Positions 11,591 to 23,700 of a stretch of 64,000 nucleotides of DNA are shown piece after piece. The notes beneath the pieces are model-generated. The model was not told the origin of the DNA, ran no database searches, and saw only the letters and a list, made by a program, of their open reading frames with translations. The stretch is from NCBI GenBank assembly GCA_031761405.1, contig JASEVX010000007.1:54568721-54632720 (forward strand). Direction: 5' to 3'. Origin of the DNA: Serripes groenlandicus (Eukaryota > Mollusca > Bivalvia > Cardiida > Cardiidae). The position numbers and the translations under genes are program-made. The stretch's first letter is position 1, and every line of letters begins with the position of its first letter.

Positions 11591-11969
11591 ATTGAAATGT
11601 AAAGATATCATATAATGTTGATCATTGACAAGTTTCAAAGTTTCTATTCTGCCTTATCAATTGAAAGGGAGGGATTTGATTGAAGTTTTCTTTATTTGTG
11701 TGAGAGAGCTAGCTAGAGTACAGGTTTCATTAATTAATTCAATAGTGTTTTTGTTGAATTTATCTTGCGTGGTCAACATGCACTTGATAGTTTTCTTTGA
11801 TGTTCTATTTTGGATATATTTCCTTTTTGTAAACTAATAAGAAAATGGAATGCTTTTAATTTTTTCACATAATCTACTTAATTACTTGATCTTTTGATAA
11901 TTTCCCCCCTTACTGTCAGATTTTTGTCACTGTCATGATTTTTAACGTGCATTTAAACCCATCTACTAA

Positions 11970-12143
11970 AGACAACTTTTGAAAACAATGTGACAAAAGT
12001 AGAAATTGCTCATGATGAGCTAATTCTACTTTAACCACAATGTTTTGAATTTTATCCAATATTTCATGGAGATTTGTGCTATTTCTGCATAGATATTTTT
12101 GAGGTTATCGGCTGATGATTTGTTGAATGATGGAAAAGCTTAG
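11970..12143 (-). mobile_element. Degenerate MITE
   Basis: GACAAAAGTAGAAATTGCTC, the ACCACAATGTTTTGAATTTT half and a TTTGTTGAATGATGGAAAAG end. Confidence 0.65.
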
Positions 12144-12237
12144 TAGGTCATGGAAACAAATGCTTCTCGTAAAGTAATGATTGCTCACTGCCCTTAATGG
12201 CATAAATATATATATGACAGTTATTGTCACCTTTGCA

Positions 12238-12552
12238 GAACTTTTTCCCACATATCTACAACAGACGACTTTGAAAACATCTAAGCAAAAATAATGGAAA
12301 ATGTCTACAAATGAAAGTACATGTATATATATATATTGAAATGAGTTGAAAACATTGTGGTATAAACAGGAATTTCTCATCGTTAGAACTTTCTGCTTTT
12401 GAATGGATAACCTATGACTAAAAGTGGAAAACATTGTGGCAAAAGTAGAAATTGCTTGTTTTGAGCAATTTCTTCTTTTGTCACTATGTTTTCAAAAAGT
12501 TGTCTGCTGCAGAGGCGTCAGAAAGCGTCTATATATGAGGGAAAGGGTTAAA
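12238..12552 (+). mobile_element. Composite of old-left and young-right MITE
   Basis: The left part has old-type CCCACATATCTACAACAGAC and its own central hairpin; the right part from about 12402 is young (CCTATGACTAAAAGTGG to GAGGGAAAGGGTTAA). Confidence 0.75.
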
Positions 12553-12879
12553 TATTGTTTTAAGAATTGAATTCCGCAAAGAACTCTGGTGGCCATTGTA
12601 ACTGAAAAATAAATCTTTAACAATCTTGTTCAAAACTGCTAGTCAAATCATAAAAAATGACCACAAAAATACCCCCCAAAATTAATGTTCTTTGGGTGAC
12701 CTGACCCTCTATCAAGAAAGATTAAATTATTCCAATCCATTGAAAAATATGAACTCCAGGGAGTGCAGACCATGGTTTCCGTACATGTATATATTTTACA
12801 GGGAATATGTTTAATAATAATTTAGGGATTATCTGTTTTGTCTGATTTACTAGGGTAATATACATAATCTGTGAAAAAA

Positions 12880-12975
12880 GCATGGATTATACATTATTAT
12901 CTGATTTGAGGACCAGATTTTTAAAAAAGAAGGGATTATACATTATTATCTGATTTGATAATCAGATTTTGAGAC
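12880..12975. repeat. Two tandem units of about 70 bp
   Basis: GATTATACATTATTATCTGA occurs twice, each followed by a form of CAGATTTT. The rest of 12553-13287 holds nothing recognised. Confidence 0.75.
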
Positions 12976-13424
12976 ATATTCTCTGACCCTTTTTCCTTCT
13001 AAATATAATTATGAGGTATTGGAATAAATTATACATTTTCTGTAAATTCAGTAGTAAAGGAAACACATTCACTCATTTAAAACTGTTTATTTCTAAAAGG
13101 ATAACGCATTTAAAAGTTGAAGATTATCTTAAAGGTCTTTTTGTCTAAAAGTACTGGTCTGATTAGGAATTAGTTCTACAACTGTTCGTCTTATGACCCT
13201 CTACCAAGATTGTCCGAATTAATTTGATCTGTCAAAAGTATGGCCGGAGTGTTTTCAATACATGTATTATACACCCAATTATGCAGATGTTTAACTAACA
13301 GTTTCCCACTGATGTTGTTGAAACAGACAACTGTACGAAAAATAGGGAAAATCTATGTTATCATAATAAAAGTGAATGGAGTTGACATACATAATAAGCA
13401 ATTTCTCCTTTTTCTTCAAGACTT

Positions 13425-13560
13425 TTAACCCTTTCCCACATACAGCAAATCTTCTTCAATAAAGTTGAAAACATTGTTACATTCTTCTTTTGCCACAATG
13501 TTTTCCAAAGCCGATTGCTGCAGAGACATCAGAAAGAGTCTGTATATTGGGGAGTGTTAA
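13425..13560 (+). mobile_element. Internally deleted MITE
   Basis: TTAACCCTTTCCCACATACA to GGGGAGTGTTAA, about 135 bp. A more decayed copy seems to lie just left, at 13288-13424. Confidence 0.75.
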
Positions 13561-13605
13561 AAGCTGTCTCCTGCAGATGTGTCAAAATGTGTCGGCAAGT
13601 TCTTA

Positions 13606-14023
13606 ATAACCCTTTCCCTCACATAGACGATTTCTGATGCTTCTGCAGCAGACAACTTTTTAAAAACATGGCGACAAAAGAAGAAATCGCTCAAAACGAG
13701 CAATTTCTCCTTTTGTCACCATGTTTTCACATCTATTCAATAATTGGTCTGTCATTTAAATGGATTTTCTGTGATTTGGCCTAGACGTTTTCAAAGTCGT
13801 CTGCTGCAGATTTGCAATTCTGCAGCAGACGACTTTAAACATATTTTGTTAAAAAATGGAAAATCTCTATAACTGAATGGATAACCTATGACTAAAAGTG
13901 GAAAACATTGTGACAAAAGGAGAAATTGCACGTTTTGTGCAATTTCTTCTTTTGTTACTATGTTTTCAAAAAGCCGTCTGCTGCAGAGGCGTCAGAAAGC
14001 GTCTATATGAGGGAAAGGGTTAA
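13606..14023. mobile_element. Two MITEs fused without inner ends
   Basis: A minus copy (13606-13817) runs at CTGCAGATTTG straight into a plus young copy (13818-14023) starting at CAATTCTGCAGCAG; both inner TIRs are missing. It lies 69 bp before the acceptor of exon 1. Confidence 0.85.
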
Positions 14024-14092
14024 AAGCTCTTTCCAGCAGATGCGTCATAATGTGTCTGCATGTTCCTATTATTTTTTTTAAATTCTTTTCAG

Positions 14093-14158
14093 GATTACTT
14101 TAGAAAATGTAAGCCCTGAAAAGTATCTGACAACAAGGTGAAGGTTGTTGGAACCAAA
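14093..14158 (+). promoter_or_regulatory. 5' UTR part of first coding exon with AUG-UAA start-stop uORF
   Basis: A pyrimidine-rich stretch ending TTCTTTTCAG (to 14092) reads as a splice acceptor, so the coding start sits in a second or later exon and a noncoding 5' exon should lie upstream; I could not find it. Within this leader, ATG at 14107-14109 is followed at once by TAA (14110-14112), a minimal start-stop uORF. The frame that is open upstream of the real ATG contains only a GTG at 14138, which is not a plausible eukaryotic start. Confidence 0.55.
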
Positions 14159-14726
14159 ATGGTGCAGTTTGGGTACGACACCGACGATGAAGATCAACTA
14201 ACCGGGTCACTTCAGACGAAATTTCAACTCCGCAAACCAATCACACCATACGTATCCTCAACACCATGTGACTTTGACCTTGAGCGTAACTACTTAGCAA
14301 CTGAGATCTTCCCCAAACTGCATGACATATGTAGACACAGGGGAACGGCATTCAACCCAATAGATATACAATGGGCACCTGACAGTGCACAGACAGAAAG
14401 CGGTCATTTACTCAGAATTAACTTGGACTTCATTTCAAAATGTTCGCCATTTTTTCTGTGTTTGTTAGGAGAGACTTATGGACCTCATCGATCACCAGAT
14501 GGGGGAAATTTGCCCGAAAGTTTAAAGACTTTACCAGAAGACTGTCCGTGGCTAGATAAGAGTTATCTTGTGGCTGCCAGTGCCGGATATAAATGGATTC
14601 TGAAACAGACGAATCAGAATTGCAGTGTTCCCGAGCTCGAGATTATTCAGGCGGCATTTTTGTCGGACAATAGATACTGCCATTTCTACTATCGTCAACC
14701 GGAACATCTAGACCATTTGTTTCCAG
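14159..14726 (+). CDS. TTC41: Exon 1: N-terminus and DUF4062-like region
   Basis: It encodes residues 1-189, with G190 split in phase 1. It opens with an acidic stretch (DTDDEDQ), then PYVSSTPCDFDLERNYL, matching the start of DUF4062 domains (a strand, S-S-T, then D-x-x-x-E-R). It continues with RGTAFNPIDIQW and the hydrophobic core SPFFLCLLGETYGPH, also typical of that family. The donor is CAG/GTTGGT. This is the longest and most clearly coding open frame of the window. Confidence 0.9.
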
Positions 14727-17700
14727 GTTGGTCATTTTGACTTTTTGTATTAACACTCTCCCACATACTACAAGTTTGTAGCAGACGATCTTGAAAACAC
14801 CTTGGCAAAATTAAAGAAAATATCTGAACATGAAGGAATAGTTACTGGATAATGCTGAAAACTTTGTGGCAAAAGGAGAAATTGCTCATTATGAGCAATT
14901 TATTCTTTTGCTGCAATGTTTTCAAAAGTCGTCTGCAAGTGTTAAGAGAGAAATACTACCAGAGACCTAACGAGGAGTAAATGGGTTTTATTCCACAATA
15001 TCTATCTTTATATTAATACATCAAACCCCTATTTTTTGTGGGTACTCGAAATAATCTGAATTTAGGGCATAAAATACAACCCTTAATTAATCTAGAGCTC
15101 TGTATAGTTGCCATCCAATTCAAACAAACTACATTTTTCTATCTCTTGCTCGGAGACAGTGTGTAAATATTTTATGATCTGTAGATGTACAGCGCATGAG
15201 AACAATAACTCGAGTATGCCAATTTTAGAAGTAATCTCCCCTTTTCGTTTTTTATTGCTCAGCAAATTTTTTCATTCATTTTCCAAAGTTTCAACTTCAA
15301 ACATTTTGTAAAACTTGGTTATAATAATGGTTATAATGTCTGCCCTTCTTGGCGTTCAGGATAAATGGACCAGTAGTTCTGGTAACTTACACAGGAAACG
15401 CCATGATATTTATAACTGAAAATGTTAAAAGCAGCGTAAAATTATGTGTAGATAGTTTGTGATCTGCAGTTTTACAGTAAAGAAGAAGTTTTTTTCAGAT
15501 GTTACTGTTATCAGTCCATATTTAACCCTTTCCCACTTTAAAAAAATCAGCAGAGATCTATGGAAAGATCTAGGCAAACTGTGGAAAAACTATGTCAATA
15601 AAGGTTCAATCATTGAATAAAGTTGAAAACATTACTGCAAAAGGTGAAATAGATCATCATGATGAGCAATTTCTCCTTTTGCCACAATGTTTACACAAGT
15701 TTTCCGCTGTTGATGCAAATGTGACAAGGTTAAAGCCAGGTAAAGCAAAATCTGTTGTTTAGATGATTATTTATTGTTTGTTTTTTCCAGGTCTCAGCAA
15801 CGCAGAGAAGGACATCAAATCCCAGCCTTACAAGCCTGTCTCTGAGTATGGGGATCTCAGTATACGCGATTTAAAACAGCGAATCGTGAACAAAGGATTA
15901 CCGGTAAAATATTTTCAAACGAAGGAGGAGCTAGGCCAGCATGTGCTCAATGATTGGTTGGAAATAATTAACTCCCTTTATCCACCCATCCTTGATGGAC
16001 CTGCTTTATATGGTAAGGGTCATGGATTAATCTTAACTGTTTTAAAACTATCTGGGTAAAAATGTTGAAAATCTGTATGAATGAAAGTAGAAATATTGTA
16101 TAGGGTTGAACACATTTTGATTAAAATACAAAATGCTCACTATGAGGTTTTAATCCCAGCCTATATCCTCCTGATATGGCCGGACTGAATGTCTGCCTCG
16201 AGAATAGGACAGGATTTCTGAAGTAAACACTCTAAGGTGTCTCATAATCCAGAAGTGGCTGGCCTTTTCAATAAATGTGACACTTTAATAAACAAAACTT
16301 TACTTTACTTACTTATAGAAAAATTGAAAAATGTTCCTACAGCATTGAACAAATTGTAGAAAGAGGAACATTGGCATGTATTTATAAGCGTAAAAATAGA
16401 CATGAATTATTTCTTCTCATGCTTGCTTTTAAGCGCACCTGTATTAAGTACCGTAAAACATTAATTCAAATCATCACAGTGTTTGCGTCTGTGTCCAGAT
16501 TTCCATGCATAGGTCAAAGTTTAAGGGTGGTTTATAATTATCTCTTCACAAGGGATACTGGATGTAATATAGCATCACTGCTTTGTGACTGTGTATGTCT
16601 GTCTTTCCTTTCACAACATGTTGTGGGAAAGATTTAGAGAAAAACATATGACTGAAAATAAAACTTGGCAAATTTATACCCCATTTTGAGATGATGTGAC
16701 CTATTGATTTTCAAGATCAAAGGTCCAAGTCTCTGGAAGCATATACCCTATATATTAATGTGAATGATTGAAAGAAAACTATTACTAAGGATAATCAAAC
16801 TGGCATAATTGTTACTCGTTATGAAGAGATATGCCCTTGAGAGTCTGAGATAAAAGGTTTAGGTCACTGGTGAAATCCATCAAAATGTCTTAGGAGTAAC
16901 TACTGAGAGCAAACATCAAGGCAAAATGGACATTTTCTACAAATAAAGTATAAATCTTTGTGTCAAAAGTAGAAGTTGCTCTCTATTAATGATCTTTTTG
17001 TGACAATGTTTTCAAAATTCGTCTGCTACAGATGAAATCAAATGCATCTTAATATGGGAAGGCTAATTATTGTATACTCCTATCATAACTCATTTAAAAT
17101 AATGTTGAATGGTTTTCTTCCATCCTCAGACACAGAAGAGTTCCGAGAGTGGCTCCACCACGAGGTGTTCTCGGAGAGTCGACGTCAAGTTTATCTCACA
17201 TATCCAGAGCTAAACACAATCAAAGAGGAGTTGACAGACTTCTGTATGCAAGTGCTAGACGAGCCTGTTCTAGAAGTGGAGGATTCATACAAACAATATA
17301 AGAGTTACCATAGTTCTAATATTCTACGCAAAAAGTAAGCAGAACTTAAGATAAATTCTTACTTCATGTTCTTAACCCTTTCCCACAGACAGCAAAACTG
17401 CAGCAGGTGACTTTAAAAACATATAGGCAGAATGAAGAAAATCTCTATAAAAGAAGATTTAACCATAGAATAGAGTTGAAAGCATTGTAGCAAAAGGAGA
17501 AATTGCTCATCATGAGCAATTTCTCCTTTTGCCACAATGTTTTCAAACAAAAGATGTCTGCTCCAGAGGCCTCAGAAAGCATCTATATGTTGGAACGGGT
17601 TAAGTCTATATTTGAACCTTAAACTCTGTGTTGCAGGTACTCAAAAGAATTGTCTCAATGAGTACCCACAACATAGAGTTTGGTTTGGTTATTAGAAAGA

Positions 17701-20700
17701 TATTGTGTGGGGAAAGAATAGTTTATGTCCCCCCTGATCTAGGTGTCTGGTAAGTTAGTATATATAATGAAGAAGTTCAAATAATGCTCAGTTTTTTATC
17801 AGCAATATATAGGAGTCCAAGTGAGTAAAAGCCTTTAGAAATGGAAGTAATGGTTGCCCCCCTTTGGCGCTCAGAGTTGTAGGGTTAGCATTGCAACAGA
17901 CAGATTGGTGTCAGGATAAATGGACCAGTTGTACTGGTAACTAACCCAGGAAACACCGTGAAGCCTAGATACTGCAGATTTCTTGTAAATGAATGACCCT
18001 TTTCCACATGCACACACATTCTCATGCATAAGCAGCAGACCACGTTTGAAAAAATTATGGGAAAAGGAGAAATTGCTCTTGATGAGTGAACATAGTTAAC
18101 CCGAGATGTTTTAAAAGTTGTCTGCTGCATATCTTTTGTATGTAGAAAAGCGTTAAATGTACTTTTATTTACAGACAAGACATGGTCCTCCAAAAGAAAC
18201 AAGTGCTCGTAGTCAAGGGCGACAGAGGTAGCGGAAAGTCGGCCCTTGTCGCAAACTGGGTCAAACAATTCTCGGCAGAAAACCAAGAGATCAAAATTAT
18301 CACCCATTTTGTGGGCAGTAGTGGACGAAGCAGGGATGTTTCAACATTCATGAGATCCTGTATCAATGAACTGAGGGAACATTTCTTGAAGGATGGTAAG
18401 TCTCAGATATAGAATAATATCGAGGAGCTAACAGGGTTTTTGATAAATTTAAACCTTTCTTTTGAAAACATTGTGACAAAAAAAAAAAAAAAATGCTCTA
18501 AACGATATAGAAAATATTGAGGAGCTAACAGGGTTTTGCTGCAAAATGTCTATCTGATTAATAAACCCTTTCCCACATATAGACGCTCTCTGACGCCTCT
18601 GCAGTAGACAGCTTTTGAAAAAATTGTGAAAAAAAAAAATATTGTGAAAAACAAGCAATTTCTTCTTTTGCACAATGTTTTCAACGGCAGAAAACCAAGA
18701 GATCAAAATTGTCACCCATTTTGTGGGCAGTAGTGGTAGAAGCAGGGATGTTTCAACATTCATGAGATCGTGTATCAATGAACTGAGGGAACATTTCTTG
18801 AAGGATATTCTCTATGTATATGCTGTGGTGGTATTTTTTGCCTTTGCAACAAACTTTGAAAACATTGAGGAAAAAGGAGTAATGTCTCAAGGGATAAAAT
18901 ATTTCCTTTCTGCACTATGTTTTCAACTTTCAAAATTCCATTTTCAGAAGTTTCAAATGCAGAATTGAACAAAAATAACATTATCAGACACATTGTTAAC
19001 CCATTGTTCCCACATACAACAAATTGAAAACTCCCTTTAAATGAAAGGGCAATAATCAAATAGAGTTGAAGACATGGTGACAAATTGAGAAATTTCTTCT
19101 TTTGTCGCCATGTTTTCAAAAAGCTGTCTACTGCAGTAGTGTCAGATCGCGTCCACATGAGGGAAAGTTTTAAAAGCAGAAAACATGAACCCTTTCCCAA
19201 AATCAACAAATCTGCAGCAGATGACTAAGAATATCTGGGGGGAAAATATCAAGTCCTCTGCTGCTGCATATGCGTCACATAATACGTTAACCATTCTCCT
19301 CATACCACGAATCTACCAGACAGCTTTGAAAACATACCTGAAAACATTTAAATGAAAGTACACTAATTGAATAGAGTTGAAAAAATTGTGACAAAATGAG
19401 AAATTGCTCATCTTGAGCAATTTCTTCTTTTGTCGCCATGTTTTCAAAAAGCCTACTGCTGCAGAGGCGTCAGAAAGCGTCCATATGAGTGAAAGGGTTA
19501 ATATTAGCATATCACATAAATTATTAAAATGTCAACAATGTTTTATTCTTTTTAGAACACAATATAGGCCCTGATCAAGAGACAGTTAGTCAGAATTTCA
19601 AAGCTCTCTGCGGCTGTTTCCAAGCAGCCATTGGACTGGGTCCCTGCTTACTCATTTTAGATGGTGTAGATGAACTAAGTGACTCGCTGGGAATCAGCCC
19701 CCAGGAGGTAAATATCTAATTTAAGAGTAGAAGTGAGTGTTATTAAAATACACAATATACGATGTTATAGAGATTGATTGGAGTTTAACCCTGTTTTTTT
19801 ATTTCAGTTATATCATGGCAGCCAGTTGACCTACCCATGCGTCTTCTACCTTTCTCACTCCAGTATTCCACACAAAACTCTCCCATGGCAACTTGCTATC
19901 TTTACACATAGACATTTTAACCCACTGGTTGATTGATTTGGGTTTGACACCATTTAGAACAAATTTTTATTCATATCGCGATGGGCATGAGTTACTCATG
20001 AGTTTCCTGGCTTTCTCACACCAGTGCTCCACACAGCAGTCTTTTTAGGCAACTGGCTGCTTTTCCACATAGAATTTCTTCAAACACCAGAAAGAATGTT
20101 GGCTGAGCTGGGGTTCAAACACACAACCTAACCCATTGGTAGCGGATGATAGACACTAATCGCAATGATGCAATCATTGTGAAAGATGATTTGTTGATAG
20201 ATTGGAAGGATTCAAACTAACAATTTCTGTATCAAAAGCCATAGTCATTTTATTGCAATCATTTACAAACAATCATGTACTTAGTATAACCATTTAGGTT
20301 GAATTATAACTAATAAGATCATCTTCTTGCCAGATTCTGATTATGTTTAAAGCTTTTGAAATAGGTTAATCCTTTCCCTCATATGACAATTCTGCAGCAG
20401 ACGACTTTGAACATGTTTTGTCAAAAAATGGAAAATCTCTATAATTGAATGGATGACTAAAAGTGGAAAACATTGTGACAAAAGGAGAAATTGCACGTTT
20501 TGTGCAATTTCTTCTTTTGTCACTATGTTTTCAAAAAGCCGTCTGCTGCAGAGACGTCAGAAAGCGTCTATATGAGGGAAAGGGTTAAACCCTTTCCCTC
20601 ATACACCAATCTCTACCATACAACTTTGAAAAGATCTAAACAATAATGTGGAAGCTTTCGATAAATGAAGATATAATTATTGAATCAGACTGGAAACAAT

Positions 20701-23700
20701 GTGGCAGAAGGAGAAATGGCTCATTATGAGCCTCAATAATTTATTAAGTTGTCTGTTGTAGATGTGTCAAAATGTGTCTGAATGTGGGAAAGGATTAATC
20801 CTTAACTTTGTATTGTTATTTTTTAACACTTCTAAAGTGTTAAAATGAGGCAAAATAAGAAATAACTCATTTTGAAAAATTTCTACTTTTTCCACAACAA
20901 ATGAAAAAGTTGTCTGCTTCTGAATAAGCGTCTAATTGCGTCTGCATGTTGGAAAGTGATAAATCAACATTCATTTTTCAGGTGAAGAAATTTCAGTGGT
21001 TACCATTACCCCTCCCACCCCAGTGCTGTGTGATATTCACCACCATCTCATCTGATCTCAGTCACTCTAATCTTTCCAAGAGGCCAGACTTGACATTTCT
21101 ACCACTCGCTCATCTAAACACAACTAAATTAAAGGCAGAATTCCTCGAAGATAGCATGCACATGTATTACGATCACCTGAAGAGATCTCACTTTCAGACA
21201 TTATTTGAATCTCGTTTGTCGGGAAAACCCCTGTTTCTAAAAATAGCCGGGATTGAAATGAGTGCATATAGTGTGTATACGGATTTGGATGTTTACACAG
21301 AGAGGCTACGTGAAATGTGTACGTCGATCAGAGATCTGTATGTGCGGTGTATTAAACGGTGGTCACATGATCACAGTTGGACATACGAGGTTCTCTCCTC
21401 GGAACAGATGGAAAGTGATAATGTTGGTATGTAATGCTTGATTTAGATCTCTTGTCTATAGGTTAACCAAGGAATCCACCTAGGCCAAGTGATTAGCGTC
21501 GGGAATTTGGAACTTGGCATTCCGGGTTTGATTATCAGGTGCAGCAGTTATGGTGGAGTGCATTTGGGAAAGGCACGTTTCCTAGTCTAATACTGCTTTG
21601 TTTATCCAGGGATCATGAATAAGTGAACTGTCTCTGTGATATAACTGAAATAACATTGAAAACAGCATAAAACCCCAATAAAACAAACTATAGGTTAACC
21701 TTTCTGACATATAGACACTGTCTGATACCTCTTTAGCATACAACTTTTGAAAACATCGTGGAAAAAGGAGAAATTGCTCATCAGAACATTATTCAATTAT
21801 CATAAATTCATGAATAAAGACTATCCCTATTTTCAAAGTCATCTGCTGCAGATTCGTTTTTATATGGAAAAGGGTCAAAGGTTTTGTCCTTCTGCAGATT
21901 TATTTTGATATGAAAAAGAGTTAAAAAGGTGTCAATTTTACTTGTCTATAAGTTGAAAATGTTATGCTTCTATGTTCAACCATATTGTTAGGTGAATCTT
22001 TTGTTAATCCTTTTACATTTGCAGATGCATTTTGATGGAACTGCAGCGGGCGACTTTTGAAAATATTGGGGACAAAAGATTGAGCAATTTCTCTTTTTGT
22101 CAAAATGTTTTTAACTCAATTCAATAAGTGTACTATAGTTTATAGAGAGATACTTAATATTTTTGCCTGAAAAAGTCGTCTTAACCCTTTCCCACATACA
22201 ACAAACCTGCAGCAGACGACTTTCAAAACTTATTGACAAAGACATGAACAATCTCAATAAATCAGAGTTTTACTATTAAATAGAGTTGAAAACATTGTTG
22301 CAAAAGGAGAAATTGCTCGTTTTGAGTAATTTCTTCTATTGCCACAGTGTTTTCAAAAGTCGTCTGCTTCAGATGCGTCAGAATGCGTCTACAATTGGGA
22401 CAGGATTAACCCTTTCCCTCATACGCAAATTCTGCAGCAGACGACTTTGAACTTATTTTGTCAAAAAATAGAATATCTCTATAATTCAATGGATAACCTA
22501 TGACTAAAAGTGGAAAACTTTGTGGCAAAAGTAGAAATTGCTTGTTTTGAGCAATTTCTTCTTTTGTCACTATGTTTTCAAAAAGCCTTCTGCTGCATAG
22601 GCGTCAGAAAGCGTCTATATAAGGGAAAGGGTTAACACAATCCTGAGAAGATGTAAGTAAGTACTGATTATGTCGCTAATTTGAACGAAGCTTAGCTAAT
22701 GCTTGCTATTAACTTGGTTTTCAATGGAGTTGAAACCTGGTTATTAAAAAAGTGATGTCATTATTCAGGCATACATCAAATTTTCATTTTAGCTAAATAA
22801 CTTTCATTAGACTTAACTTGATTACATAAGAAGGTAGCGTAGAAGGAAAGACAAGAATGAAAAAAAAGGAAAATCTCTAGAATGTTCTCTTTTTTGCCAC
22901 AAGGTTTTCAAGTCAACATTTATAGGGAAAAATGGTTAAGAAAAGAGGTAAAACTTTTAATTTCGTTTCAAAATAATAATCTAAAATAATTGTACATACA
23001 AGACAAGCTCTGAAAAAGACAGGAAACCATACAGTACAAGCTCCGAAAAAGACTGAAAATGCACACAAATGCAGACATATTTCTACAAATATTTTTTATC
23101 TTTTCATTTTTAGAATATATTGGATGGGTTGCAGACATTTTACGATTGCTCGCAGTTTCCCGATCCGGTCTAACAGCCAATGAGATTTTGGAAATTCTTG
23201 AGATGATTGGCTACCAAGAGAATGTCAAGGTCACACAGTTTGATTGGCTGATGTTCCGACAATGTATGGGGTACAACATCACCGAGAGCCCATATGGGGT
23301 CGTGAACTTCTCCCATCAACACATGAGAGAGGTTGTGGAATATGTGTTGTTACGTAAGTTCTCCATTACCTTTAACCCTTTCCCAGCCTAGCCCTGGTAG
23401 CTCAGTCGGTAACAACGCTGGCTGTCAATCCAAGGGTTGTAAGTTCGAACCCTAGCTAAGCCAACATTCTTTCAGACGTTTGACAAAAGTCATTGTGACA
23501 AGCTTCATTCATCTTCCACCAATAGGCTAACAGTCTTTGTGGAAAAGCAGCCAGTTGCTTTGAAAGTCTGTTGTTCGGAGTACTGGTGTGAGAAAGCCAA
23601 GAAATGCACGAGTAGGTGAACTGGCCGCAGTGATATGACTGAAACTTTGTTGAAAACGGCGTTAAACCCAAATCAATCGATCAATCATTTAACCCTTTCC

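Noticed and set aside
16013..16059. Read-through of exon 2 to a stop at 16059
   Set aside because: GTAAGG is a good donor and exon 3 continues the domain in the right phase.
23389..23465. Possible tRNA genes (A and B boxes here and at 40670, 54453, 60616, 62810)
   Set aside because: Anticodon stems do not pair properly in most copies, and the same 3' bodies follow in several places, so these are SINE heads.
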